From: Jaenimonas drosophilae
Taxonomy: Eukaryota; Euglenozoa; Kinetoplastea; Trypanosomatida; Trypanosomatidae
NCBI GenBank assembly: GCA_030849065.1
Contig: JASAON010001606.1
Coordinates: 24,514 to 88,513 of the forward strand
Reading direction: 5' to 3'
Length of the DNA: 64,000 bases
Shown here in pieces: positions 9,348 through 17,823 of the stretch. How positions within the stretch are numbered: position 1 is the stretch's first letter; each line of letters opens with the position of its first letter. Below the pieces are notes generated by a model. It had not been told where the DNA came from and made no database searches. It was given only the letters and a program-made list of their open reading frames with translations. The position numbers and the translations under genes were made by a program.

Positions 9348-9849
9348 GGGGGTCCAATCTTCGGTTTCACCTTCACTTCCACTCACGTGTGGTGCGCGAG
9401 CTGCTTCTGTGATGGGCAGCGGTGATGCTTGTACAGATAATGAAGGGTAACGCACTATGCAGATGCCAAGAAGAAGTGAAGAGGAGTGTTGTTACGGAGT
9501 AGGACAGAGCAGGTGGGAGAAAGGCAGCTGTGATTAGAGAGAATTCACCACGACGTAACGCAGTGAAACAAGATAATTGGTGTGTGCGCAAGACGATAGA
9601 TGGTCAGGCGGGAGCAACAGCTGTGGGGAAACTGAGCCCAGAGTTTCCCACACGTACCACAGTCAGTCAGGACGAAGCCATGATTCATCCATTAGCAAAG
9701 AGCGTAGGTCAGGACGCAGAGCATGTCTACGACTGCCGCCGCCGTATTCGTAATTTCTTCTTTTTTCCAAAGTGCATCGCGTACGTAAAAAGTGCCTCAT
9801 CGGGGTGGTTATGTTACCAGTCACCGTTGGAAATCGTGAGGATGACCTC
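9348..9849. other. intergenic between hydrolases 2 and 3
   Basis: Contains the leader of hydrolase 2, with a candidate acceptor at 9455-9487 (minus strand). The rest is the 3' UTR of hydrolase 3. No gene is supported. Confidence 0.5.
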
Positions 9850-11211
9850 TTACAGCTTTGAGACTCGTTTTGATGATGCGGAAGGCGTGCGGTGTGCGTG
9901 CTGAGTAATGAGCTGCACAAACTTAGAGCGGAGTACAGATGGAATCAAGTGGCCCATTCCCTCCACTTCCAGATACGAGCTTCCCACAATCACTTGAGAT
10001 AGGTGTTGGCCATTTGCTGTTGGCGAGAGAATGTCCTTGGTTCCATGTACCACCAGCGTCGGTATGTAGGCTGGCTGGGCACCTCCCTGCGTCGCCGTGG
10101 CGTCTGCAGCAACATTGCTATGGAAAGCCCGTCGCATCGCCGCATCACGGCCAGGAGCGTGCATCACAGCAGCCAAGTGCCTCAGCGTCCCGTTGATGTA
10201 TACACTACGCTCAAACATTGCTCTGGATAGGCGCAGGGCGAGTGGTCGGTTGAAGGGGTGTCGTATCGTGTCACCTGAAATACGCTCCAAAAACTTGGCG
10301 AAGCAGGTGGCGTACACCTCCACTTTTTCATCATGCATCTCCTGCATCACCTTCGCACGATCCTCATCACTTTTGCAAAGTCGGAGGCGATTGGTATATC
10401 TGGAGGAGATGGACTTTGGAATAAGCGGGGTCAGAGTGAGGGCCTCACGCAGAGAGGGCCAACACGTTGTCGCGGCATCGCCGCTGTTGGCGGCAATCAG
10501 GGTGAGGCTACGAACTTTGGTTGGATGGGTGATGGAGATGACCTGCGCCACAGCACCGCCCATTGCCAAGCCGACCAAGTGGAACCCACGATCCATCACG
10601 TGCAAATGAGTCAGGAGCCCCACAGCATCGCGTGCGAGGTCCTCCATGGAGTATACCGGCTGAAGAAACCGTCGCTTGGTTGGCTGAAGTAGGGCCAATG
10701 CAGTGCGCATGTAGCGTGGTGAGTTGGACGCAACTGATGGGGCAGGAGGGTCACTCTGTGGGGCACGAAACGGGGTGACATCCATGGGCTCCAACTCGAC
10801 AGGCGTGAGCCTCGTTCCTGTGCTTGTACGGGTTGTGCTGGTCGCCGCCGCTGAACGTGGTGCGTTGCTGCCGCACGGAAACAGAAAGGCGTAGTCGTCC
10901 TCATCCACTGTCGTCGATGGTGCGCCAGCTCCAGCTGCTGGCGCAGCCTCCACCTCCTCAAACTGTGTGCTCAGTCCGCAATCACGGTGGTCGTAGCGAA
11001 TCACGTAGAATGGTCCTGCCTTCGCCAGCTCACTACAGAAGCGAATGCCCCACAATAGTCCTGGGCAGCCAATCGTCATGAGCAGCAGCAGGGGAGGGTC
11101 AGACGGGGATCCAAAGGTATCGTATGAGAGAGTAACCTCTACGCCGGTGGTTTCACAACGACCAACAGTCGCGCGTGCATTGCGCAGAACAGCAAGCTGC
11201 TTGTTCGCCAT
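9850..11211 (-). CDS. alpha/beta hydrolase 3, nucleophile Ser replaced by Ala (probably inactive)
   Basis: 453 residues from ATG 11211. A longer frame runs up to 11331, but an 11-A run read as a T tract on the minus strand (11313-11298) with CAG ending at 11290 lies inside that extension, so the spliced mRNA begins downstream and ATG 11211 is first. The fold is clear: LLLLMTIGCPG, RYDHRDCGLSTQF, HGTKDILSP with the acid, GMGHLIP with the His. The nucleophile elbow reads GLAMGGA: residue 216 is Ala (GCA) where the paralogs have Ser. An insert of about 90 residues follows the RYDHRD strand. The reading frame is intact, so this is a pseudo-hydrolase rather than a pseudogene. A regulatory or binding role is an inference. 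Confidence 0.8.
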   Translation of the reverse strand: MANKQLAVLRNARATVGRCETTGVEVTLSYDTFGSPSDPPLLLLMTIGCPGLLWGIRFCSELAKAGPFYVIRYDHRDCGLSTQFEEVEAAPAAGAGAPSTTVDEDDYAFLFPCGSNAPRSAAATSTTRTSTGTRLTPVELEPMDVTPFRAPQSDPPAPSVASNSPRYMRTALALLQPTKRRFLQPVYSMEDLARDAVGLLTHLHVMDRGFHLVGLAMGGAVAQVISITHPTKVRSLTLIAANSGDAATTCWPSLREALTLTPLIPKSISSRYTNRLRLCKSDEDRAKVMQEMHDEKVEVYATCFAKFLERISGDTIRHPFNRPLALRLSRAMFERSVYINGTLRHLAAVMHAPGRDAAMRRAFHSNVAADATATQGGAQPAYIPTLVVHGTKDILSPTANGQHLSQVIVGSSYLEVEGMGHLIPSVLRSKFVQLITQHAHRTPSASSKRVSKL

Positions 11212-11518
11212 CACAATCTTCACCCTCCAAAAACTATTTTGTTTTTGTTCGTTTCTGTAAAAAGAGAGAACACGGCGCGGGTGGCCAAGCTGGTTCAAAG
11301 GAAAAAAAAAAAGTGGATCGGTCCTGCACACCTCCAGTAATTGAGGTGGAGCTCGAGCCCTTGAAGTGACTGAAGATGAAGTGAAATAGTGAGCAGAGGG
11401 GAATACATTTAGTGTACATCACGTATTGCTACCATCACACATAAAAACACACTCCCCAGCAACGGAAGAGTGGCAATGTTGGCATGCTCTGACTTCTTCA
11501 CTTGGCAAATCGATGCGC
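11212..11518. other. intergenic: leader of hydrolase 3 and 3' UTR of the glycosyltransferase
   Basis: Holds the splice signal described separately; otherwise no gene or RNA is seen. Confidence 0.5.
11290..11313 (-). promoter_or_regulatory. candidate trans-splice acceptor of hydrolase 3
   Basis: An 11-T run flanked by pyrimidines, followed by CAG. The resulting leader would be about 78 nt before ATG 11211. It decides the start codon of hydrolase 3. Confidence 0.55.
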
Positions 11519-13828
11519 TCACGCACCACCGTTGCACAGACCTTCACCACCAGCCCACCGCCCTTCATTGTCTTTTTCACGAACAAATTTGTCCGATAGC
11601 TGCGTAAACGTCCAGTAGTCGTCCAGGGAACGAACGGTTCCTATGCCGTAGTACTCCTCATGCGCACGCAATGGGAGTGAGGTACTGGACTCCGTCGCAG
11701 AAATGATGGGGCGCTGCTCCGGGGGCACGTAGCTGGTGTGTAAATGCTTCACCTGCTCCCACGGGAATGCACGCCGTAGCAGATAGAGTCCTCTACGCTC
11801 TGATTTGATCTTCTGTGAGGTGCGGTAGGCCGTCATCAGTGAGAAGTAGCGAGGTGATGCTCCACGGTCGTAGTTGTGGAGCACGTTGGCCTCTGAGGGG
11901 CCGTAAATGTCCCACCCAGACGTCCACAGCCGTGCAGAGAAGATCACCTCTTCACCATCAAAGAGGTAGGGAAGAAAGGGGTCGAAGGGGACGTCCAGGA
12001 CAAACTGTGCATCTCCAAACATGTAGCCTGCCGCAGCAAAGGCCTCCAGCTCAGGATATGGCTTCACTCGGGTCCACCGGGCACCCAACTTGGGCATTCC
12101 ATTCGTCAGAATCACGCCCTTGCACATGAGCATCACTTCCGTCTTACTTTCCTCGGCGTGTGGTTTACGAGGTGTGTAGCCATTGGGGTAGTGCGATAGA
12201 ATACCTCGCGTGTTCATTTGAAAGACACGCAGGATCATCTTGGCATCCCAGTGATTGGAGAAACGTGAGTGGCTATCTACAATCATGAAGTAGTCCTGAT
12301 TAAAGGCTAACAAGCTGGTGATGTAGCGTCCAAATGTGGGTCCACGAGCGTAGTTGTGCGACGTCACACGGGAGATGATTCGGCACCCTGCAAGGGCTGG
12401 AGAGGGAAGCTCCTGCAATCCTCCACGACCCATGCGGAGGGGTACCGGCGCGGTTTTCTTATCCTTCTTCCACTGTGCCAAAAGGAACTCGTCACGTACG
12501 CGTTCCACAACACCGCCAATGCACTGAAGTTTCTCCTCCTTGTATGTAGGATCAAGAAACACACCATTTGGTATACCGAAACCAACGCCCTTCGATGCGT
12601 GCCCGGTGGAGACTGGAGATGCCGTCGTTGACGTTGAGTTTGGTGCTGACGTACTCGTGGTGGTATTGGCAGCCGGAGCGGTGTGCGTGGTGGTGTTCAT
12701 GGAGATGCCTGCGATGGTAGATGCGTTTTTCATTGTGGAGGAATTTGTTGCGGATGCAGAAAACGTCTGCGTAACCTTGGTAATGTTGGCCGTGGATGTA
12801 GTCGTCGTCGTGGAGTTGGACTTCAGCATTGATGCGGTCTTTGTTGATTCATTGGTGCCTGCACTCACTTTTCTACTTTGCTGATCTGTTGAGGTACCAC
12901 GTGAGGGAGAACCACTTGGGGCACTGTCAGTCGAAGGCGACACCGAATCGGGTGACTGGCTTCTGTTGTCCTCCACACTTAGGGTCTGGGCCTTTTGTTG
13001 GTGCGTCTTGTCTTTTTTCCCAACCTCCATCGGCCCCACTATCTCACTCGTCAAGCGAATATCTGCACGGTCCTTCATCAATTCATCCCAGGAGAAGGAG
13101 CGTCGGAAGAGGGGGATATCTGACTTCGAACCCCACAGCATACTACGCATTTCCTCATCGTTATTGCTGGGGTTGATCATGTCGATGCAGCGCTTGTCCC
13201 CCTCCGCAAGCTCCTCACTGATGCCGACGTAAATGCGATGATGGCTAAGCGCTCCGCTGAACAAACTCTTCACCGTCGTGACACACTCCACATCTCGAAA
13301 TGCTGCTATAGAGACGAAGATGGAAGCATGTTCCAGTGTGTCCTTCTCTTCAGAACGAGCCCAGAGTGGAAATGTGTCCATCGCTTCCGAAAACTTGAAG
13401 CGTCGATGCCACCGACTCGAACGCTTAACTTGTTTGCCGCCTTCAGAAGTCTCGTCGCGTTGATCACGCACGGTGATGATGGGGTAGATCATGGAATAGT
13501 GGTCGGATGTGACGTGCAGCAACTGTCGTTTGCTGTCAAAATCATCCTTCTCTACCCACACCTTACTCTCACCATTCTCCGTTCGTCCAAACCTCGTTCC
13601 ATTGGAACCCGGGGCGGAAGTTGGTTTACCTCCTCCCTTGGTTGGTCGCTGTCGATCAGCGGTTTCACCACGCGTGCCAATTGACGTTGTTGCTGGCCCC
13701 GAGGAATATGCGAACGTTGACAAAGCAATAAGGCCGACTAGTACAAGAGCTAGCAGGGCCATGGAAACTCTGCGAGTGTTCCAACGACGTCGACGGCCAC
13801 CTCCATTTACTGGACGATGCAGCTTCAT
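11519..13828 (-). CDS. GT60-family polypeptide alpha-N-acetylglucosaminyltransferase, type II membrane protein
   Basis: 769 residues, ATG 13828. A basic N-terminus is followed by one membrane span at about 21-40, as in Golgi type II transferases. The GT60 (GlcNAc, PF11397-type) domain starts near residue 167 with IFVSIAAFRDVEC and RIYVGI. After an insertion it resumes with RGPTFGRYITSLL and YFMIVDSHSRF (the DxH motif for sugar-nucleotide and metal binding), then CKGVILTNGMP, FAAAGYMFGDAQFVLDVPFDP and LFDGEEVIFSARLWTSGWDIYGP. Known members are the Dictyostelium Skp1 GlcNAc transferase and the Trypanosoma cruzi mucin-type ppGlcNAcT. The insertion at about 275-405 is almost only Ser, Thr, Asn and Ala with many N-glycosylation sequons, so it looks like a mucin-like domain itself. 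It sits inside the array of four hydrolase paralogs. Likely role: initiating O-GlcNAc on mucin-like surface proteins. Confidence 0.8.
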   Translation of the reverse strand: MKLHRPVNGGGRRRRWNTRRVSMALLALVLVGLIALSTFAYSSGPATTSIGTRGETADRQRPTKGGGKPTSAPGSNGTRFGRTENGESKVWVEKDDFDSKRQLLHVTSDHYSMIYPIITVRDQRDETSEGGKQVKRSSRWHRRFKFSEAMDTFPLWARSEEKDTLEHASIFVSIAAFRDVECVTTVKSLFSGALSHHRIYVGISEELAEGDKRCIDMINPSNNDEEMRSMLWGSKSDIPLFRRSFSWDELMKDRADIRLTSEIVGPMEVGKKDKTHQQKAQTLSVEDNRSQSPDSVSPSTDSAPSGSPSRGTSTDQQSRKVSAGTNESTKTASMLKSNSTTTTTSTANITKVTQTFSASATNSSTMKNASTIAGISMNTTTHTAPAANTTTSTSAPNSTSTTASPVSTGHASKGVGFGIPNGVFLDPTYKEEKLQCIGGVVERVRDEFLLAQWKKDKKTAPVPLRMGRGGLQELPSPALAGCRIISRVTSHNYARGPTFGRYITSLLAFNQDYFMIVDSHSRFSNHWDAKMILRVFQMNTRGILSHYPNGYTPRKPHAEESKTEVMLMCKGVILTNGMPKLGARWTRVKPYPELEAFAAAGYMFGDAQFVLDVPFDPFLPYLFDGEEVIFSARLWTSGWDIYGPSEANVLHNYDRGASPRYFSLMTAYRTSQKIKSERRGLYLLRRAFPWEQVKHLHTSYVPPEQRPIISATESSTSLPLRAHEEYYGIGTVRSLDDYWTFTQLSDKFVREKDNEGRWAGGEGLCNGGA

Positions 13829-14153
13829 GCTGGGCGGAGATCAGTCAAGTGAGGATTAGGAGCTAGGAAGTGTACAAGAGAAGTACTGTACGCGCTGATG
13901 TTGCGCAAACAGAAGGATGAGGCTTCCTGCTTTTCAAAAACAAGTACCGAAAGTATGTGCTGAGTTGGGTCTACGTGACAGCACAAGAGACGTATGATCT
14001 ATCGGAAACTGAACTGATTTCGAGTGACACAAGTGGGAACAACACGAAGCATACGATTGACTTGCAGATTCTGACCATGGGAATCAAACTTCAGGAAAGA
14101 CGTTTGTGCATGGCGATGTCAATGCAACAACAGAAAACAACTTTCTTGGTCGG
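13829..14153. other. intergenic between the GT60 gene and hydrolase 4
   Basis: The minus strand near 13829-13890 is pyrimidine-rich up to the GT60 start. Nothing else is recognised. Confidence 0.5.
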
Positions 14154-15122
14154 CTACGAAGACAGATGCTTGGCAACCTCCGACACGATATCGTCAAACA
14201 GCGGTCGTGGAAGGGAATGGCCCATGCCAGGAAACATAACCAACTTTGATGATTCAATGAGCTTGTGAAGTCGGCGGCCGTTCGATGGCGGAATCATATC
14301 GTCCTGGTCCCCGTGAATGATCAATACCGGCAGGCTGCCATCTGACGGCAGTGCCTTCAACGCGCCTTCACGACTGGACTGTCGTTGGATTGCCCAGATT
14401 TGGCGCATAATACCAGGGCCATCAGATGGTGCACGTCCAAGACTACAAAGGGCGATCTTCCGCACTTCATCGTCATCCTGGGTGTAGGAACCTAGGAAGA
14501 GCTTCGACTGTTTCACCTTGAAGTCCGCCAAGTCGTTGATCTCTTGACTCTTTGGGCTACTAAGAAAGGACAACGACATGCGCATTGATTGTGACTCACG
14601 GTTTGGACCTCCGGCGTGTGAGAACACAATCGTACAACTCAGCAACCTTTCAGGGTGGGCAATAGCCATGCACTGAACAATCATGCCGCCCATGGAGGTT
14701 CCAAGCACATGTGCACGTTCAATCCCAAGTGCTGTGAGTAGCTGAAGACCGTCAGTGGCCATATCTTCAAGGGTGTAGGCAGGCTCACCTTCGCCGAATG
14801 AGAGCCATCGTGGTAGTGCCATGCGAACAATGGATGGGGGTTCAAATGTGTCCAAGTGTGTAGAGAGCCCAACGTCGCGGTTGTCGTAGCGAACAACGTA
14901 GAAACCAGCGTCGGCAAGTTTTTGGCAGAAGTCTTCGCGCCAACCGAGCAGAGTCGTTTCTAGGCCATTCACAAGTAGCAAGCATGGCTTGCTGGGATCC
15001 CCAAGGGCCTGGTAGCACAGCGTGAGTTCCTTTCCCGTGGTGGGGCATGTACCTATGGAACAGAAGCGATCTTCAGGGAGTGGGCAACCTGCTGCATAGG
15101 CACCAGATGGTAGGGTAGACAT
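14154..15122 (-). CDS. alpha/beta hydrolase 4
   Basis: 322 residues from ATG 15122, which lines up with the start of hydrolase 2. The frame is open to another ATG at 15509 (451 residues), but that extension is Cys-, His- and hydrophobic-rich, not shared with the paralogs, and reads like untranslated sequence. Core motifs: CLLLVNGLET, RYDNRDVGLSTH, nucleophile elbow GTSMGG with Ser143, acid in HGDQDDMIP, His in GMGHSLP, so the triad looks complete. It is the most compact of the four. The segment around the nucleophile is nearly identical to hydrolase 2, including at nucleotide level. Substrate unknown. Confidence 0.8.
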   Translation of the reverse strand: MSTLPSGAYAAGCPLPEDRFCSIGTCPTTGKELTLCYQALGDPSKPCLLLVNGLETTLLGWREDFCQKLADAGFYVVRYDNRDVGLSTHLDTFEPPSIVRMALPRWLSFGEGEPAYTLEDMATDGLQLLTALGIERAHVLGTSMGGMIVQCMAIAHPERLLSCTIVFSHAGGPNRESQSMRMSLSFLSSPKSQEINDLADFKVKQSKLFLGSYTQDDDEVRKIALCSLGRAPSDGPGIMRQIWAIQRQSSREGALKALPSDGSLPVLIIHGDQDDMIPPSNGRRLHKLIESSKLVMFPGMGHSLPRPLFDDIVSEVAKHLSS

Positions 15123-15652
15123 GTGGCGGCTCGTACTTCGCAGTCGTGCTATGCAAAACTCCCTACAAGTGGAGGCACAATACCGAACAGCTCTGATCGT
15201 TAAAGGTGGCGCGGTTCGTGCACCGCGCTTGTTTCTTTGAGTAATGAAGGAAGAATGCAAGAGAATGAAAGTGACGTGTGCCAACACAACACAACATGGC
15301 CATAGTCTGCAGCCATATGAGGAGAATCCTTGGCAGTAGGCAATGGTTTGGATGTGCGTCAAATCGCAGCTGGTGCCGGTAGAGGAAAGAAGAGAACACC
15401 ACGGGTGGTGTACGTGAAGAAACGCTGTGCTCATGCTGTAGGCAGGGGGGCACGAGGAGGGGCACAGCATGCCAAACCAAAGAAGCCCTAAATAATAGCG
15501 CGCGAACATGGTACGCTTGATGATCTTTTGAGTGGGGGGTATCTGGACATTGCATCGCAGTGATTCGTGAAAGAATCATGCTTCAGCCACATGCCAAGAA
15601 GTCCCCTAGAAGAATTAGACGTCATCGGGAGAATAATCTCGTTTGTGAGGAG
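15123..15652. other. intergenic: leader of hydrolase 4 and 3' UTR of the amidase-like gene
   Basis: Open in frame with hydrolase 4 as far as 15509, but no coding signal is convincing there. Pyrimidine-rich stretches lie on the minus strand near 15240-15262. Confidence 0.4.
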
Positions 15653-17470
15653 CTACTTCTTCTCTGCCAAGAATTTTTGGCGCCACCACGACGGTGATGC
15701 CCCACGCACAAACTGCAGAAAGCAGAAGGAGTCCTCCAGCAACGCTGCATCTCGCCCAAGCTCACCAACCAACGCGACTGGCGTCTTGTTGTCCATCTGC
15801 ACTGACAGAATCGGATTTCCCGCCAAGTGAAAGGGAAGGGTGAGGGCCACACTGCGCATATCCCCGGTCGCGTAGGGCTCCGCCAACAACGGCACAACAA
15901 AGGCATCAACATCCTGGAACTGCTCCGACGTAGCACGAACAACGTCATCACGCATGCGAAGGGCGCTGTTGTACTCCGCGATGCCCATCCTCTGACCCAA
16001 ATGAATCGACTCCACAATCTCTGCTGGGAGCTCCTCCAGAACACCACCCATGGCGTTGAAGGTGTTGGGGCGGTTGGGAGCAGCTGGTATCTTGGGGTCG
16101 TAGGTCACCGTGTCAGCGCGTGAGCCGTGGACCACCCCAGTCTTGGACTTTGCGGCGGCCACGCCATCCCCACCGGCGCCAGTGTCCATCTTGGCCGCCG
16201 CCGCGCTCGCCGCGCTTGTTCCCGAGGCGGTCGTCGCGTCTGGGGAGAGAAGCGACTCAAAGGCACGTGCCAGTTCGTAGTGTGAGATAATGGTGCAGGC
16301 CTGAATGACATCCTCCACCTCAAAGTCAAAGGAAATGGGAATGATGTCCATCTTTTGATGTTTGTGGAGTGAGCTCCGGTAGAGAATGGAGTCGGTCAGA
16401 CGCTTGTGGAACTCATTGGAGGTGCCGTAGCGCGCGCTGCAGTACTTGTCAATCCACTCCGCCGGGTACCCAAGGCTCAGCTCCACACGAGGGGTGATTG
16501 GACGAATGGATTCGCGTGAGAAGAGCCGCTTGACGAATCCTGGGCCAGGGGCCTTTTCAAAGTCATTGGCTGCGGTGGATTCGGCATTGTAGTCCCTCCA
16601 GCCAACATCGATATCCGCAATTCGCCCACGGCGATCCTTCACGGTGTAGTTGTGGGGGTTGTGGTCCAGCATGTCTGGGCGGGAGAATTTGGGTGCCTCG
16701 GCGGCGTCTTGGGGTGCACCGTCAACGGCACCGGTTGCTCCCTTGGCATCTGCAGAAGGGGCAAAGTACTTTTCTGGGTCAATAGCGGCAGTATACACCT
16801 GCCACAGGTAGAGGAGGTCATCCACGCGGCTGGCGGTTAAGCCAAGAGTCATGGACGGAATGGAGAGCTTGAAATTCTCCGTGAAGGTTCCAAAGGTTTG
16901 TGCAGTCGGCTTGAAGCCCACTACATCGTGGCTGACCGCACAACTGATGGAGCTGGGGCCGTTGAGTGAGCAGCTGATGGCGTAGTGGCACGCACGGTTG
17001 GACACCGCCACCGCCGCGGGCTTCTCTGGGCCAAACACAGCACCTTCATTGAGGGCAAGTGGTGTACGGCAACTCATCTTGCCCACAAAGTGGGCTCCTT
17101 GGCGGCGCAGCCACGAGATGAGCGGAAACTCCTTCCGAGCAACATGATGGAACATGGGCGTATCAAGACCAGAGCGGGTGCGAAACTCCTGCACATCCAG
17201 TGCATCGGACACTGCAATGGCAACTCCACTCAGAGTGCCATCTGGAATGAAGTTCGTCTTCACATCGTTTTCAGACGCAACCTCCATGAAGCACAACGGG
17301 GGCGGTGTTTGGTCCTTGGATTTAGTGAAAGCAATGCCAGCAGCAGTGAGGGCCTCAGCCCGATTACGGCAGTCCATCACATTGGCACGTTGCTCCGCTG
17401 CATGATTGTGGAGCTGCCGGATCATCCGGCGCGTACTATGCTGAGACACGTGTAGCGCAGCATTGGGCAT
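15653..17470 (-). CDS. amidase-signature-fold protein, probably catalytically dead
   Basis: 605 residues, ATG 17470. The amidase signature family is recognisable from TLSGVAIAVSDALDV (family form LxGVPxxVKDxxDV), RRQGAHFVGKMSCRTPLA (family GAxxxGKTNxxEFA) and DVVGFKPTAQTFG (family GVVGLKPTxGxxS). The catalytic Lys of the VKD motif is Ser88 here. The GGSSGG motif that holds the cis-Ser is not seen; the corresponding stretch reads KPAAVAVSNRACHYAIS. A Ser may remain at the position of the nucleophile (NGPSSIS). The rest of the protein is long and variable with an Ala-rich insert at about 410-440. Known roles of the family include GatA of tRNA-dependent amidation, fatty acid amide hydrolase and urea amidolyase parts. 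Without Lys and cis-Ser normal chemistry is unlikely; a structural role is inferred. Confidence 0.6.
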   Translation of the reverse strand: MPNAALHVSQHSTRRMIRQLHNHAAEQRANVMDCRNRAEALTAAGIAFTKSKDQTPPPLCFMEVASENDVKTNFIPDGTLSGVAIAVSDALDVQEFRTRSGLDTPMFHHVARKEFPLISWLRRQGAHFVGKMSCRTPLALNEGAVFGPEKPAAVAVSNRACHYAISCSLNGPSSISCAVSHDVVGFKPTAQTFGTFTENFKLSIPSMTLGLTASRVDDLLYLWQVYTAAIDPEKYFAPSADAKGATGAVDGAPQDAAEAPKFSRPDMLDHNPHNYTVKDRRGRIADIDVGWRDYNAESTAANDFEKAPGPGFVKRLFSRESIRPITPRVELSLGYPAEWIDKYCSARYGTSNEFHKRLTDSILYRSSLHKHQKMDIIPISFDFEVEDVIQACTIISHYELARAFESLLSPDATTASGTSAASAAAAKMDTGAGGDGVAAAKSKTGVVHGSRADTVTYDPKIPAAPNRPNTFNAMGGVLEELPAEIVESIHLGQRMGIAEYNSALRMRDDVVRATSEQFQDVDAFVVPLLAEPYATGDMRSVALTLPFHLAGNPILSVQMDNKTPVALVGELGRDAALLEDSFCFLQFVRGASPSWWRQKFLAEKK

Positions 17471-17823
17471 TGCTAATGGACTTCTTCACCAGGATTGGTG
17501 GTTTGAGGTAGGTTTTGATAGATGCGCGCTTAGCGGAAGCAACACGAGAGGGACAAACGATAGGTGTGGGAGCTGCTGTGGCAACTACAATGATAGGAAG
17601 ATACGATAGTGTGCAATTGTTGTTGTTTTTCTGGGGCCCTGAATGGCCTTCTACCTTTGCGTTGCGATGAATGTGATGAATGAAGGGCGGAGGAGGAAAG
17701 TGAGATGCTGAACGGGAAAATAGCGAGCCTCAACGAGAGTTGCGTTCAAGAACACAAACAAGAAAAAAAACTGTTTCAAGACAGTGATCTTTGATTGACA
17801 TTGACATGGGTGGGGCAGACTCC
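17471..17823. other. intergenic between the TOR-like and amidase-like genes
   Basis: The minus strand has a T8 tract at 17771-17764 close to the TOR-like stop codon, suited to splicing and polyadenylation. No gene is seen. Confidence 0.5.

Noticed and set aside
9348..9455. N-terminal extension of hydrolase 2 upstream of ATG 9347
   Set aside because: Contains no ATG, only GTG, and the likely acceptor lies at 9455-9456, so it is leader sequence.
11275..11300. tRNA-like stretch (gtggccaagctggttcaa)
   Set aside because: Only a fragment resembles a D arm or B box; no cloverleaf, and it continues into an A run. It is the splice region of hydrolase 3.
11212..11331. N-terminal extension of hydrolase 3 starting upstream of 11211
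   Set aside because: It spans the polypyrimidine tract and acceptor of this gene, which would be removed from the mature mRNA.
15123..15509. 129-residue N-terminal extension of hydrolase 4 starting at ATG 15509
   Set aside because: Rich in Cys, His and hydrophobics, absent from the three paralogs, and includes likely splice signals. Internal ATG 15122 aligns with hydrolase 2.
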